A DNA stretch of 64,000 nucleotides from Brasenia schreberi (GCA_036023115.1 JAYKKT010000048.1:9772501-9836500), one strand, 5' to 3'. Positions 49,229 to 61,344 are shown, numbered from the stretch's first letter. Program-made: numbers and translations. Notes: generated from the letters alone by a model not told the origin.

Positions 49229-50460
49229 CTAATGTACAAACATTTTGAGTTGCTTGGTCATCCCGTTTGCCTCCAAGCCAGCATGAATGTGCTCCACCAA
49301 GTCACTTTGAACATACACACTTGAAGATTCACCATCTCCCTGAAGAGCAGCCAACTCTACCCGTCTACTCAGTGCGTTTGCCACTGAGTTAATCTTACCC
49401 ACCTTATAAAGCAACGTGAAATTGAACTCAGCCAAAAACTGCTGTCATCATGCCTATTTTGCCGATAACTTCTTTTGTGTTTGGAAGTAACTCGCAGTTA
49501 CATTGTCTGTCCAAACCATGAAGTGGTTCCCCAAGAGATAGTGTCTCCATAGGCGAAGATAGTGTACCACCACCATTATCTCTTTTTCATGAACTAAGTA
49601 TTGTCTTTCTACGTCTTTGAGCTTCCGACTCTCAAAGGTGATAGGGTGTCTATTCTATATTAACACCTCACCTAAGGCAAAGTCTGAAGTATCCGTTTAT
49701 ACTTCGAACGGTTGGTTGTGATCCGACAACACTAACATAGGTTCCCTCGTCACTACCTCCTTCAACTTGTCGAAGGCTTCCTGGCAAGACTCCATCCAGT
49801 CCCAAGTCTGACCCTTCTTCAACCTGTCCATCAAGAGGGCTGCGAGAGCGGCGTATCCCTAGATGAAACGACGATAGTAGTTAGCCAAACCGAGAAAGAA
49901 GCTCAAGCTCGTCAGGCTAGTTGGAGGTTGCCAGTCTTTAATAGCTTGGATCTTCCTCATGTCCATCCGCATCTTTCCATTGCCAATCACATGGCCCAAA
50001 AAGTCTATATTAGTCTATCCAAATATATACTTTTCCTTTTTGACATAGAGGTGGTTCTCTCGCAGTAGCCGAAAGATTGTCCGCAGGTGGTGAACATGTT
50101 GATCCATGAAAGTGTTGTACACCACTATGTCATCTAGGTAAACGACGATGAATTTGTCAAGGAACGAGTAAAAGATCTTATTCATCAAAGTTGAGAAAGT
50201 TGGTAGAGCATTAGTCAGTCCGAACGACATCACAAGAAACTGATAGGCACCATATAACGAGTTATGCACGTAGTCTTCTCCTCATCTCCCTCAACGATCC
50301 GCTCCATCCAGTACCCCAAACGAAGATCTAACTTGGAGAAAACTTGTGCCTGTCTACGTTGGTCGAACAAGTCCCCAATCAAATGAATGGGGTACTTGTT
50401 CTTCACCATAAGCTTGTTGAGGGCACAATAGTCTACGTAAAGCCGTTTTGACCCATCATA
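49229..50460 (-). pseudogene. RT / RNase H of chromovirus segment
   Basis: 50015-50269 shows FLVMSFGLTNALPTFSTLMN and the catalytic VVYLDDIVVYN. RNase H ends near 49229-49435 with NSVANALSRRVELAALQG. Stops separate the pieces. Confidence 0.85.
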
Positions 50461-51158
50461 CTAGGTCTGAAAGAATACGGGCGTGCCAAAGGATGCTTTT
50501 GAAGGTCTTATGATTCCGGCCGCCAACATCTCATCTAATTGTTTCCTTAACTCTTTCAGTTCCACCGGTGCCATGCGGTAAGGCGCCGTGGCCGGCGGTC
50601 TAGCTCCAAGCAATAACTCAATTTGATGATCGATTTCCTTCCGATGTGGGAGTTGCTTTGGGAGTTTTTCGGGCATCACATCGTCAAACTTCCTTAGCAC
50701 TCCATCAAGTTCCGGGGGTACCCCCATGCTGGGTGCCCCATCCTCCTCTTCTGTCTGAATTGCTACGAGGTAAGTCTCTTCACCCCACCTCAAACCCGTT
50801 TTAAGTTGAAGTGGAGATATCACATGGGTTGAGCCTTTTCCATACTCCATTGGCTTCATTTGCACCTTGGCCACATAAGGTGAGTCTCCTTGAAGTAAAG
50901 CTACAAAGTCACGCTTTGGTCGTATCTTCGCATCGCACTCCTGCAAGAACTCTAGCCCCAAAACTAATTGGTAATCGTTTATTGGGGAAACAGAGAAGTT
51001 GGTCACATCCTCCCAACTCCCAATTTGGATTGGCACTGCCTTTGCCTCACCCACCGTTTTCATGGGTGCCGAATTCACGACCTTCATCAGACCCTCCCGT
51101 TTAATACACTTCACACCCAAGCGCCTCCGCCGGCGTGATGAAGTTGTGCGTTGCCCCA
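50461..51158 (-). pseudogene. Protease to RT start of chromovirus segment
   Basis: Begins at the active-site region (an N-G-A-T-H-N-F-I-type loop readable in one frame) and continues with VVNSAPMKTVGEAKAVPIQI, LVLGLEFLQECDAKI, and the RT start DHQIELLLGARPPATAPYRM. Uninterrupted for about 230 codons. Confidence 0.85.
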
Positions 51159-51290
51159 TTTCTCATAGAATTTTCTTTATTTTTATAAAAATATTGTATA
51201 CGCTTATTCTTAACAAATTAATCAAACACATTTCCGGTGGATCTGCTGAAGTCGGCTGCATGAACTATGCTCACGATGATAGGTAACCAA
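51159..51290 (-). mobile_element. RTE LINE fragment D1 (5' portion) plus shared segment
   Basis: 51159-51190 is RTE RT sequence (a TTTATAAAAATAAAGAAAAT-type stretch before the chromovirus junction). 51190-51290 is the roughly 100-bp non-LINE segment that recurs at 47046-47140. Confidence 0.65.
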
Positions 51291-52480
51291 TGATTCCATT
51301 TCAGATTCTTGCGCTTCATGAATACCCAGTTAAAATTTGCTAAATTTTCCTAAAGAACGACGATGTTTCACGTAAAACAATACAAAATGGTTGCAGTTGG
51401 AGTTCTCTCTCCTTGGCAGCTCTCCTCCGTTGTGTTGTCTTTGCATGTGTAGCTTCGTTTTGGGCGACAAGAAAACTACGAAACTGTGTAAGCAGCAGTC
51501 AGCATTCCTTTCTGCAGGATCAGTAGTCTGGAATTTCCTTCTAATGATGCCTTTGGTAGTCCCCGTAGAACTGAAAGGTCAGGTCATACAATACATGCAG
51601 TGATAATGCCCGTTTACTTGGGTTTTGTAGATAGGCCTCCATCAAATGAAAGAGTTGAGATGTACGTATTGTGGAGGTCTGAGTCGATCTGCTCCCAGTG
51701 GAACTTGATTAAAAGTAGAGCAGATTAGATCTTTGTACAAGAAACACTAGCCCACGCAATAATACATAAAACAAAGCAACAACAAGTTTTGGGGTGGCCG
51801 TGACGAGAGCTGATTGTTGGACATGAGAGAGAGAGAGAGAGGGCTTAATGCTTAATCTCCACAACTGTAACAAAGACATTAAACTGGCCAATCACAAGAA
51901 CCGCTTGACAAATTCTACAAACTTACCGCTCCGAAATCAACCGGAATATGCTAGAAACTATGTAAGCTCTATTGCCTAAGCAAAGAAAAACGACGGAATA
52001 CATGGCCAACCAGAACTTGTGTGATCATGTAGCGCTGGAAAGCTTCGCATTGAATTGGAGCCAACCAGTGCAACAGCTAATGAGTGCAATACATTTAGCT
52101 TTTTTTTACAGGAGAGGCCAAAGCTTAACACGAACCCACACATACACCCTCAAGAAGTTGAACTCCCCACCAACAGCAACGGGGCTAGAGTTCCCTGTCA
52201 TTGAGCTAATGCTCTGGATGCAATACATATAATTTTTTTGTCATGAATATACTTGGTATATAAGAATACTTGGCCTTGAAACTCTAGCCATCATGTTAAC
52301 ACTTTGCATGAACACCTCAACGAGGTATTTTTGCGTAGCGTAAGCTGTATACACAAATCCTCTTCCTTTGGGCCTGTGGCAGGGATACTTGGTCCATGAA
52401 CCGTGCTTACTATTGGCCAAACCAATTTCAATTTGGATTCTACCCATTTAGCACCCCAACTTCTAGCCTCCCGAAATGTG
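51291..52480. other. Intergenic, upstream of glucosidase II beta gene
   Basis: No gene. A short (GA)n is at 51827-51841 and a dispersed repeat piece at 52107-52225. The right end is the presumed promoter of the glucosidase gene. Confidence 0.4.
52107..52225. repeat. Dispersed repeat piece
   Basis: GGAGAGGCCAAAGCTTAACA and CAACAGCAACGGGGCTAGAG match the pieces at 19610 and 41588. Probably the remnant end of a short retroelement. Family unknown. Confidence 0.4.
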
Positions 52481-52580
52481 CCCCTCAGCCTAAAAGAAAA
52501 CGAAAACGAAAACGAAAACTTTCGAAATTAGTGAAGAAGAAGAAGAAGAGTGAGCCCATTCTTTGGGAGTTTGACGAGAA

Positions 52581-55500
52581 ATGTGTTCTTCTCTCTTGCT
52601 TCTTGGGTTCGTTTGGCTCTCCGTGATCGCCGACTCCTCCATTGGGGCGGATTCCTCCAATCTATTCTTGGGGATTTCTCCCCTTGGTGAGGAATCCCGT
52701 CCTCCGCCCTTCCGAATTCTTTTTTTCTAATAGTCTCCCTCATTTTTCTTAATTCGGAAACGTCTTGGATCCTCTGAGGAGTCGAGTTTTTCCGAATTTT
52801 ATTTTCCCGAATCATCACAATCTTCTTCATAATGTGACATTGGCAGATGAAAATTACTTCAAATCCGACGTGATCAAGTGCAGAGATGGATCCAAGAGTT
52901 TCGTCAGGGCTAGACTGAACGATGGGTTTTGCGATTGTGCCGATGGAACGGATGAACCCGGTTTGCTTTTTTCTTTCTCCTTCTCTTTTTGCAGTTTGTT
53001 GTGTTTCGTTGATTCAACTCTTAACAATAGGGTTTGCTATTCCTACTGTGAGCTTTGGAATAATAACGATCCCATTTCAGTAAGGGCGATGCCCAATGAT
53101 TTATGATAGCAAAGGCATATCCATGAATGATGTGGTGTGTAGGAACGCCTGCGTGTCCTGAGGGAAGGTTCTTCTGCAGAAACTCCGGTCACGTTCCGCT
53201 AACGTTGTTTTCTTCTCGCGTAAATGATGGCATTTGCGGTAAGGGTTACTTTCCAGTTGAACGACGTCATCTATTCTTCGTGCATACATAAGCTGCGAAT
53301 TTGCGGGACCCCACGGGGCGGTTGGTTGCGTCCTAGTTCAAACAAACTATACACTGAATGACGCTTCAATGAGTGTGATTCTTTGCAGATTTGAAGGCGA
53401 AAGAGCTGCATTATCTCGAAAGAGTTCTGATATTTGCTTGCATTTTGGCACTTCTGTTGATCTCCATAGCACTTTACATCTTTTCACAAATTTGGATTTC
53501 TTCTAGATTCTTGGAACACTTTCAATTTCAGAAAGGCATGCATATCTTAGTTTTCAGTTCATAACACATCACCATTCCTTGAGAAATCAGTTTTCCTTAC
53601 AAACTAGCTATATGTGGGCCTCTACACTAGCCTCATGATTTCATATTGTTGAGCAGTTCTGACAAAGAAAAAATGCCACATTACTAATTATCTAGGATTT
53701 GACCAATTAAAGAGCCCGTAAATACAGATGAACAATGACGAGTGAATGGTCAGAAAACTTAGATCTGGTCCCCACGCTAGACCAGATCTAAGTTTTATGG
53801 AAGTTCGGTTGTCTCCTCAAGCTTCTGATTACTTTGTGCATGCATGCATGTGCACGTTCTTGCGTGCATGTTTCAGTTCAGCTATTGTATTTTTGGTTTC
53901 ATTGTCCAGCCTTCATTGCTAACCAAAAGGCCAATGACTGCAGCGTACTGTTTCTATCTACTGTACTTCTCATAAGTCATAAGTAATCGAGTGTCCATGA
54001 CCATAACCACTAATGCTTGTCATCCTCAATAATACGAAGCCTTAAGATTTTTAATTTGATTTCATTATTTAACATGTTGAGCAGATTGTTGTGATGGAAG
54101 TGATGAATATGATGGCAAGATCGAGTGTGCAAATACATGTTGGGAGGCTGGCAAAGCAGCTAGAGATAAACTACGGAAGAAGATTGCTACATTTCAAGAA
54201 GGAGTTGCTATACGTAAGCAGGAGATTGAGCAGTCCAGAAATGCAATTGCTAAAGAGGAGGCAGAGCTATCAAGGCTGAAAAATGAGGAAAAGCTACTCA
54301 AGGATTTAGTGGAGATGCTTAAAGGTATGTTGGCGTGCAATGTGTTTGCCGCTTTGCCAGCTTAGAATTCCCACAACCTGATACCATGTTTCTGGAATTC
54401 AACTCTGTCAGTTTCATATGTCTCTGTCATATCATATGCCTTAGTTTTTTCAATTGAGCTGATATTTCAGTTGAACCTTGATATTATGTGGGAATAGTTC
54501 TTTAGGCTGTAGTTGTTCTCATATAATTCTCATCAATCAGGTTACATATCCTGCATAGTTGATGGCAATTCTTTTCTACCTTCAAATCTTGTTATTCTAT
54601 GCTAGATGTTGATAGCTTCTTACTTCCTTTTTATGTCTTTGATTTTTTACACCCTAAAGTTATCCACCTTTGGTAGTAATTATTAGCATGCTCTTTCTAT
54701 TTTCTTTTTCTCAGTCTCCTCTTGCTTTATCATATTGGAAAATGAAGAATGCCTACATTTTTAATATTAGATGCATACTGAGGGTTAAATAGACAAATTA
54801 GCGTTGAAAAGCATGATTTGATTTTGATGTTAGGATAAGGTCAAAGTGAAAATTGTGTTGTTAGCATGACATACTGCAGCTTTGATTTTGTTGCCTTTGA
54901 AGTCAAGCAGACCACAAAAGTGTTGGAGGGAAACAATAAAGAATGATCTAGCTTATGCTGGAGTTAACTGTTAGCATGGCTCATGATCGGACTCTATGGA
55001 AACAAAGAATTCATATAACCGACCCCATAGTTGTTGTTGAAGTCAATCTGCCCTTTTGTGTGTTGATTGTTGTTGTAGAGAAAAAACAGCAAATTGAAAA
55101 AGCTGAGGAGGAGGAACGCCTAAAAAAGGAAAAGGAGGCACAGAAGATAAAAGAAGCTGAACAGAAAGAAAATGAGCACGTAAATCAGCCAGAGGATACT
55201 CTTGATGCAAAGTCTGACAAAGAGAAAGGAAATCAAGTAAATCACGCGGAGGATACACTTTCCACAAAGCTTGATGAAAAGGATGAAAATGAACAAGTTA
55301 ATCGGTTAGAGGACAATACATTAGCAGACCCTGATGAGATTCTGGAAGAATCATCTGAGTCAGCTGATCAGGTGAGACTTTTCATGTTTTATTATCTTCA
55401 GAGTGATGTGGATGAGTCAGGTTTTGCAGTTGTATCATCATTATGATTTGCACAAGGCTGGAATTTGTAACCTTAGGTATATGTTTTCTGGTGTTCTAAG

Positions 55501-58500
55501 TTTTGTGTTTCGCTCTTTATTGTTAGTATGTAGAAGAAGATGAATACTTTGAAGATAATTTTCAACATGACCCCAGTGATGCTAGCAATGAAGACTCTGA
55601 TATGAGCAAAGATCAGGTGATGATCTTGCTATTCTGATTATAATACATTGCATGCTTATGCCAACTTACTCATTCAATTTCCATGGGGAAAAATGTGCCC
55701 TTCAGAGGGCCCAAGCTTTATAGAATTAATGTTCCTCTTGTAGCTTCCTTGGTACTCTTCCCTATGGATTTATTCTGGATTATAAAATGAGCTCTCATGA
55801 TATTCACCATATGTTTCTCCTTGTAACTGCAAAGAGAAGATCACTACTTGGTTACTTCTTTTAGCATCTCCTCATCTCGGTTTTGTATTTGGGCTTAGGT
55901 GGTAAGGTTAACCTTTTCTTTTCAACATTATCAACTAGTTTTGTTGGTATTTTCTGTCCTAACTTTTTTTTCTATAATTCCTTTAAAAGACTAATCTCGT
56001 TTATTTTGATTCCATGTACTGCCTGAACTAGGAGATGCAGCACCTTGGTCCACCTAGTGTACAACTGCATGTACCTCTTGGTTAGGAGTCTCAACTTTGA
56101 TTCCCTTCAGAAGATTTTGGTAGCTGTTTTTCAGAAAGATTGACATAATCTTCTCATTCTGAAAAAGTCCAAAATCTTTATAGAATGAACCAAGCATTAG
56201 CTCCCAGGCGTTGATTGAATGTAATGCAACAGTTATTGTTTCTGTTCTCTGTGGTTCTGCTGTTAAAATCGTTACATTGCCATGAAATTAGAGAACTTCT
56301 TTGCCAGGGTGTTCTCTACTACAATAACAACAACTAAGCCGCTTCCCATACTAGATGGGGTCAGCTACATGGATTCTTTGTTTTCACATAGCTCTATCAT
56401 GTGCCATGCTAGCAGTCAACTCAATATAAACTATATCATTCTTTATTGTTTCTTTTAACACTTTTGTGGTCGTCCTCTTCCTTTATTAGGCTGTTCTCTA
56501 TTTGGAGAATATAGAAAGTAATCTGAAACTCCATCTTTTTGTTTTCATCACCTTATGACCCTATAAGCCTTTCCTTCTCTAGAAGTATCTACTGTTCAAC
56601 CTTCAGTTGTATAGTATCTTGTTAAATGCTAATCATGACCGCCAAAGGGTGCTATCTACCTTTTGGCAAAGCGTTTTCCAATTATGACCTTCAATTTGTA
56701 CTTTGAGGGTAGTCATGAGTTCAACATAAAGGGTGAGCATCCATGCTATGAAGCTGAAGCAGAAGGTCCTTAGGGTTGAGATAGGGGGTCAGGGAGGGAG
56801 GGCACCTTAGGGTTTTATGTTGTTAGGCAGGGAAACAAAGGCTACTAGCCTAGGTGCTGTTTCTCCGTGTTATTAAAAAGGTTCGTCATGATCCTTATGA
56901 GTGTCCAAAAGCAAAAAAACATTTTTTTTCATGTGTATGTTCCACTTGACTCGGTATGTTTCTTTATTTAATGATGTCTTGAAGGAGCAGACGTTACCTG
57001 AAAACAAGGAGGACCTGTCCAAAGAAGAATTGGGACGCCTTGTAGCTAGCCGCTGGACAGGACAGCATTCAGATGGACAAGCTGAAGAAGTGGATCATAG
57101 TCCAAATGTAGAAGAGAGTGTCCACTTTGACATGCCAGAAAGTGGACATGATGATGAATATGATGGTTATCACTCAGATGGTGGGGAATATGATAAAGGA
57201 TATAGCAATGACATGGATACTAACATTGTGGATGATGAAGAAGATGATGAAGAGGAGGAAGAGCATCCTGTCCATGAGAAGTCAGAATCACGTGGGCTTA
57301 ATGATGTGACCGATTCAGGTTTTAAATGACTGCCCTTCTCTTTAAAAAACAAAAGATTAGTACCTTTACAAATGCGATATATGCTATCTAGACACTAAAA
57401 GTTAATATCTAGCACATGGGACCTAAACTAAAGTACTCCGTGAATTGCAAGGTTGACATCTCTCCTCCTGTGAAGGAGTTACTTAATTGGTTTTTCCGTT
57501 GGTTCCCAATGTGGCCCCAACATATGGTGCTTTTTGTCCAAAGGAGTTAGCTTGAATCTATTGTAACTTAGGTTGGAGGGATAGGCATAGATTTTGCATC
57601 AAGGTTATGGCAAACTTCCATTGAGAACCCGAGTTTTTTGCAGAAATTGGGGTCTGAGACCCTGAGATCTGAGAACCTAGTTTCATTGAAGGCAATTTTG
57701 CATGGGCTCCACATCAGATCTGATTAAGAAGTGGGAGTCCAAATGTCATCTAAATTTCTGCGCTCTTACTTAAGAAATGATGAGACCAAGTTTTTACAAC
57801 TGTTCCTCGTTTAACACAATTGTGTTTTATACTTCTAGATTTGTCAAATATTGGTGGGTCATCTTGGTGGGATAAGATACAACAGAAACTAAAGGCAGTT
57901 TTGGAGTCGTTCAACCTGTTCAAAGGCCCACTTAATATTTCAGGTAGTAATTGTTATATTTATTTTCTTCGCTAATCTAGTGCTAGGTATGATATTATGA
58001 TGGCAAGGACCTGACACTAGAATTAAGGCCTTTGCTTTACATGATGTAGATGCTAGTCGTATTAAGAAGGAATATGATGATTACGATGGCAAGTTGCAAA
58101 AGGTACAATCGAGGATATCAAGCTTGTCTGGAAAATTAAAAGCAGATTTTGGTAAGTTTATATGAATGGTATGATCCTAATTTTATGTTAGCACACCATT
58201 TTTTACCCTGTGGTATACATGTAGATACATGTACAGGAACTGCTATTCACAATAGCCAATTTTGGTATTATGTAGCGTTGAAATAGGCATCACTAAAGAG
58301 GTATGCATGAGCGTGTGCCTTGTTACATGAGCATGCAAGAGGGAGGGAGGGAGGGAGAGCCATGATTCTGTGGTGTAGAGAGTTATTGATTTTAGTTGAA
58401 TGTGAATAACTCAGCTGCTTTTGCATGAATGCAGGACCTGAAAAGGAATTTTATCCTTTTTATGACCGTTGCTTTGAGAACAAACAAAATAAGTATAGAT

Positions 58501-59819
58501 TTTCTTACCTTGTCTCTGCATTGAAGTTTGAATTAGCTTATCATTTTTATGTGGTCTGGGTCATTCTTTTTGTTTTTAATGTGATTTCTCTTTTTCTGTT
58601 TTAAGGTATGTTTATAAGGTTTGTCCTTTTAAGCAAGCCTCCCAGGTTGAAGGTCATAGCACCACCCGGCTAGGGTAAGTTCTCTTTATTTTGGATTTCT
58701 TGACATTCAGTATTTTACTGTTACGAAAAGATAAATGCATAGGATACGTTTGCTTCACCCTATGATTTCTGAGCTTTTACAGGAAGTTCCCATTTTCTCA
58801 AGTGAGGGTACAAAAGTAAAAGTAAATGCCTATGTTTTTTCAGTATTTATCCGAAAGAGTTGAAGCCTTGAAACCTGTGATTTCTAATTACAGGGAGCTC
58901 TGATCCTAAGAACATTGGTCCCAAAATGACAGGTGTGATGACCCATCACGCCTGTGATCAAAACAAAGTGCCCATAATGAATCCAATATATTTTGCAGGA
59001 TTTGGTTGGAGTTCTTGGACTGGAAAGTTGAATATGTTCCAGTTTGCGTATGCACTGTTTGGATTTGATTTGAATTGGTCAATCACTTAGATGCATGTTC
59101 CAATGCAGTGTATGAACTAATATCTTAACCAAGAGCGCTCTCTTTGAGTTCCATGGAACATATTTTCATGAAGACGAAAATTTAGAATTTTGGAACTTCT
59201 GCTACATAGGAAGCAGGTTCATACATAAGAAGCTACCTACTTCTAGAATGAGCAGGAACCAGCTGAGAGCCCACAAAATTTGATTTCTCACATACATGAT
59301 ACCTTAGACTAAGCGGGTAGATTTCTAAAGGTTTTCCTTTCCCCAACTAACTACAACCAAAACCAAGCCTTCTCCAACGTCAAGTTGGGTCTGCTACATA
59401 GATTCTTAGTTGCCATAGAACTCTTGTGCCATATTTGCAGTTAAATGCGAAAAAGAAAATAATGTTTTATTGTTTCCTTCCAACAGTCCAGAGGCCTTCC
59501 TATGCCTTTGTTGAAGTGTCTTTGCCATTTGTTATCCTTTCTGACTTGCACAAGCTCTTTTTGTTTCAAATGAGTTTGATATATTTTCCCTTTCCTTTCT
59601 TCAGCCAGTGGGAGAAATTTGAAGAATCATACCGGATCATGCGATTTTCAAATGGTGATAGGTGCTGGAATGGACCTGATAGAAGTTTAAAGGTAGGGAG
59701 TTACTATATTGCTTTTGGTAGTTTGCACACAAGATATCTCAGGGTACATTTTGCAGGTGAAACTACGATGTGGTGTTAAAAATGAGCTTGCTGATGTCAA
59801 TGAACCAAGTCGATGCGAG

Positions 59820-59873
<54 letters not shown>

Positions 59874-60091
59874 ATCACTCGTGTCGTTCTCTATGGCAGA
59901 TATGAAGCACTTATGTCCACTCCTGCTCTATGCCTTGATAAAAGACTAAAGGTACGTGCTTTTTTGGATTCTTACCTTGTGAGCACCTGACCTTTTCTGA
60001 CGTATATAATAATGCTGAAATTTAATAGGAATTGCAAGATAAGCTGGAAGCCATGAATGAGGGCCGAATTCAGACTCATGATGAACTTTGA
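52581..60091 (+). CDS. PSL4: Glucosidase II beta subunit (PRKCSH / PSL4 homologue)
   Basis: Regulatory subunit of ER glucosidase II, which trims glucose from N-glycans in the calnexin cycle. Fifteen exons: 52581-52686, 52847-52960, 53143-53238, 54085-54324, 55079-55371, 55527-55616, 56991-57318, 57839-57943, 58050-58151, 58435-58492, 58606-58674, 59605-59692, 59757-59818, 59900-59951, 60029-60091. All phases agree and give 621 residues (Arabidopsis PSL4 is similar in length). Residues 1-17 are a signal peptide ([16 protein letters not shown]). Two Cys-rich LDLa-like repeats follow ([33 protein letters not shown]). A charged coiled-coil and acidic region spans about 130-420. The MRH lectin domain is at about 505-600 ([23 protein letters not shown]). 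The C-terminus is HDEL, the ER retrieval signal. Exon 7 might start at 56985, adding two codons. RTE tails sit in introns 4 and 6. Confidence 0.96.
53754..53796. repeat. Perfect 17-bp inverted repeat (hairpin) in intron 3
   Basis: AAAACTTAGATCTGGTC, nine-base loop, then its exact reverse complement GACCAGATCTAAGTTTT. It lies within the glucosidase gene's third intron. Confidence 0.95.
54907..55036 (+). mobile_element. RTE 3'-end insertion in glucosidase intron 4
   Basis: 130-bp sense-strand RTE terminus (ACCACAAAAGTGTTGGAGGG ... ACCGACCCCATAGTTGTTG). It is flanked by TTGAAGTCAA at 54897-54906 and 55037-55046. It ends 32 bp before the exon 5 acceptor duplication flank. Confidence 0.85.
56319..56491 (-). 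mobile_element. RTE 3'-end insertion in glucosidase intron 6, antisense
   Basis: 173 bp starting ACAATAACAACAACTAAGCC and containing CATACTAGATGGGGTCAGC. It is flanked by TGTTCTCTA at 56310-56318 and 56492-56500. Confidence 0.85.
59353..59445 (-). mobile_element. RTE 3'-end fragment in glucosidase intron 11, antisense, decayed
   Basis: ACAACCAAAACCAAGCCTTC, then TGGGTCTGCTACATAGATTC and CTTGTGCCATAT follow the RTE terminus pattern with many changes. Confidence 0.6.
59823..59870 (+). repeat. (CT)24 microsatellite filling glucosidase intron 13
   Basis: Twenty-four unbroken CT units inside an 81-nt intron (59819-59899). They begin four bases after the GT donor and end 29 bases before the CAG acceptor. 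Confidence 0.95.
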
Positions 60092-61344
60092 CTACTCAAT
60101 TACATCGTTTGGTGGTTTTCTGTTTGCACCGACCTAGTCAGTTGACAGTTGAGCCAAAAGTCGATTTCTTTTTTCCTTTTTTCAGCTTTAGTTCAACTTT
60201 TAAGGAGTGTAGCACATTATATGTCATGGAATGAGCTGCAAGGTGCAGAACTCATTCTATTTTTGAACTGACTGCATGTGCCAGTCACTTCTCAATGACC
60301 TGTTAAACGGTCATGTTTTGTTAGGTCAGGATGATTCTCATGTGTGGAGAGGTAATCCTCTCCTTTCCATTACTTGTATGAGAAGATTTTCCCCGTGAAC
60401 AGGGACATTTATCTTAGTCTGTATGATAAGTACAGAGGCAGCTGTTCTGTATACAATCTTGGATACCGTTATTCTATTGGTGATAACTATTGAGTAGAGA
60501 CATGAAAGGCATCTCAGATATGCTATGTAATTACTGGAAGCATGAATGCAGCAATCCTTGGTAACTGCGATTGAAGAAGCAGCTTCTGTTTGGAAGCTTT
60601 ATGTGGGACTGCCCTCCTACGCATTCTCCTGGTTTCAGGTTTGTTTGTTCTTGGCTTTTTCACCTCCATAAAGCATGAGGACATGAACTTCTGCGCCATC
60701 CTATAATCATGTTTAATGCACAAAGGGGGTTTGCCAAACATGACGTATTTTTTCATCTCTCTGGCCCTTTATCCGCTAAATCATTAATCCTATTATCGCT
60801 GTAACAAGAAAATGAAAGAATATCATCTTTTATCGCATTGTTTATCAACTCTCAAGCGACTTTGGTTGCAGAGAGGCAGTTCTCATCAAAGAAAGACCCT
60901 AGAACTCTCTTTTCTTCTTTCCAAATATCTTATAGAAATTTTCACCAACTAAATGAGTCATCGTTATGGTTTCAACTTCATTTTAGCATCGCACTTGTTT
61001 CTCATAGACCAATCAAAGACTAATCTAACTGTTATTCATGCGAAATGAAGATACTCCAAAAGCACAATAATCTATCTGTTATTCATGGAAAACGGAGAAT
61101 CCCTGCATTCAATGAGGCAAAATCTTAACATTCATTGTTCTTGTGCAATCCACATCAAGGAAAGCTTATATATCTACAAGAAGTAAACAGAACGCATAGT
61201 TTTAAAATGAAACAACAATCCTCTCTTGAAGTGACGCATAAGGTTCATTGAAGGCATCAATTCTCATGTATACGAGAACTTCCATTCTCTCTGTGAGAGA
61301 ACAACCCATTGAAAGGCCGAGGGAGGCAAAATCTCTGGCTGCTC
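60092..61344. other. 3' flank of glucosidase gene
   Basis: Presumed 3' UTR followed by non-coding DNA. No gene supported. Confidence 0.4.

Larger units (their letters stand above)
47894..51158 (-). mobile_element. LTR-less chromovirus (Ty3/gypsy) segment inside an RTE
   Basis: Minus-strand gypsy body running from the protease active site (51158) through RT, RNase H and integrase to a chromodomain at the left end. No LTR, primer site or gag is present. It is the same family as the element at 1840-6970. On both sides it is bounded directly by RTE sequence that would be nearly continuous without it. Confidence 0.85.

Noticed and set aside
52765..53106. Start of glucosidase II beta at an ATG in 52765
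   Set aside because: The upstream part of this frame is intron 1. The signal-peptide exon at 52581-52686 joins in phase to 52847, giving the correct ER-targeted N-terminus.
56901..56990. Exon 7 of glucosidase starting earlier in the same frame
   Set aside because: The residues before 56985 do not fit the family and the acceptor at 56984 or 56990 is present; the earlier part reads as intron.
57170..57352. Ser-rich antisense frame
   Set aside because: Shadow of the acidic Asp/Glu tract in exon 7 of the glucosidase gene.
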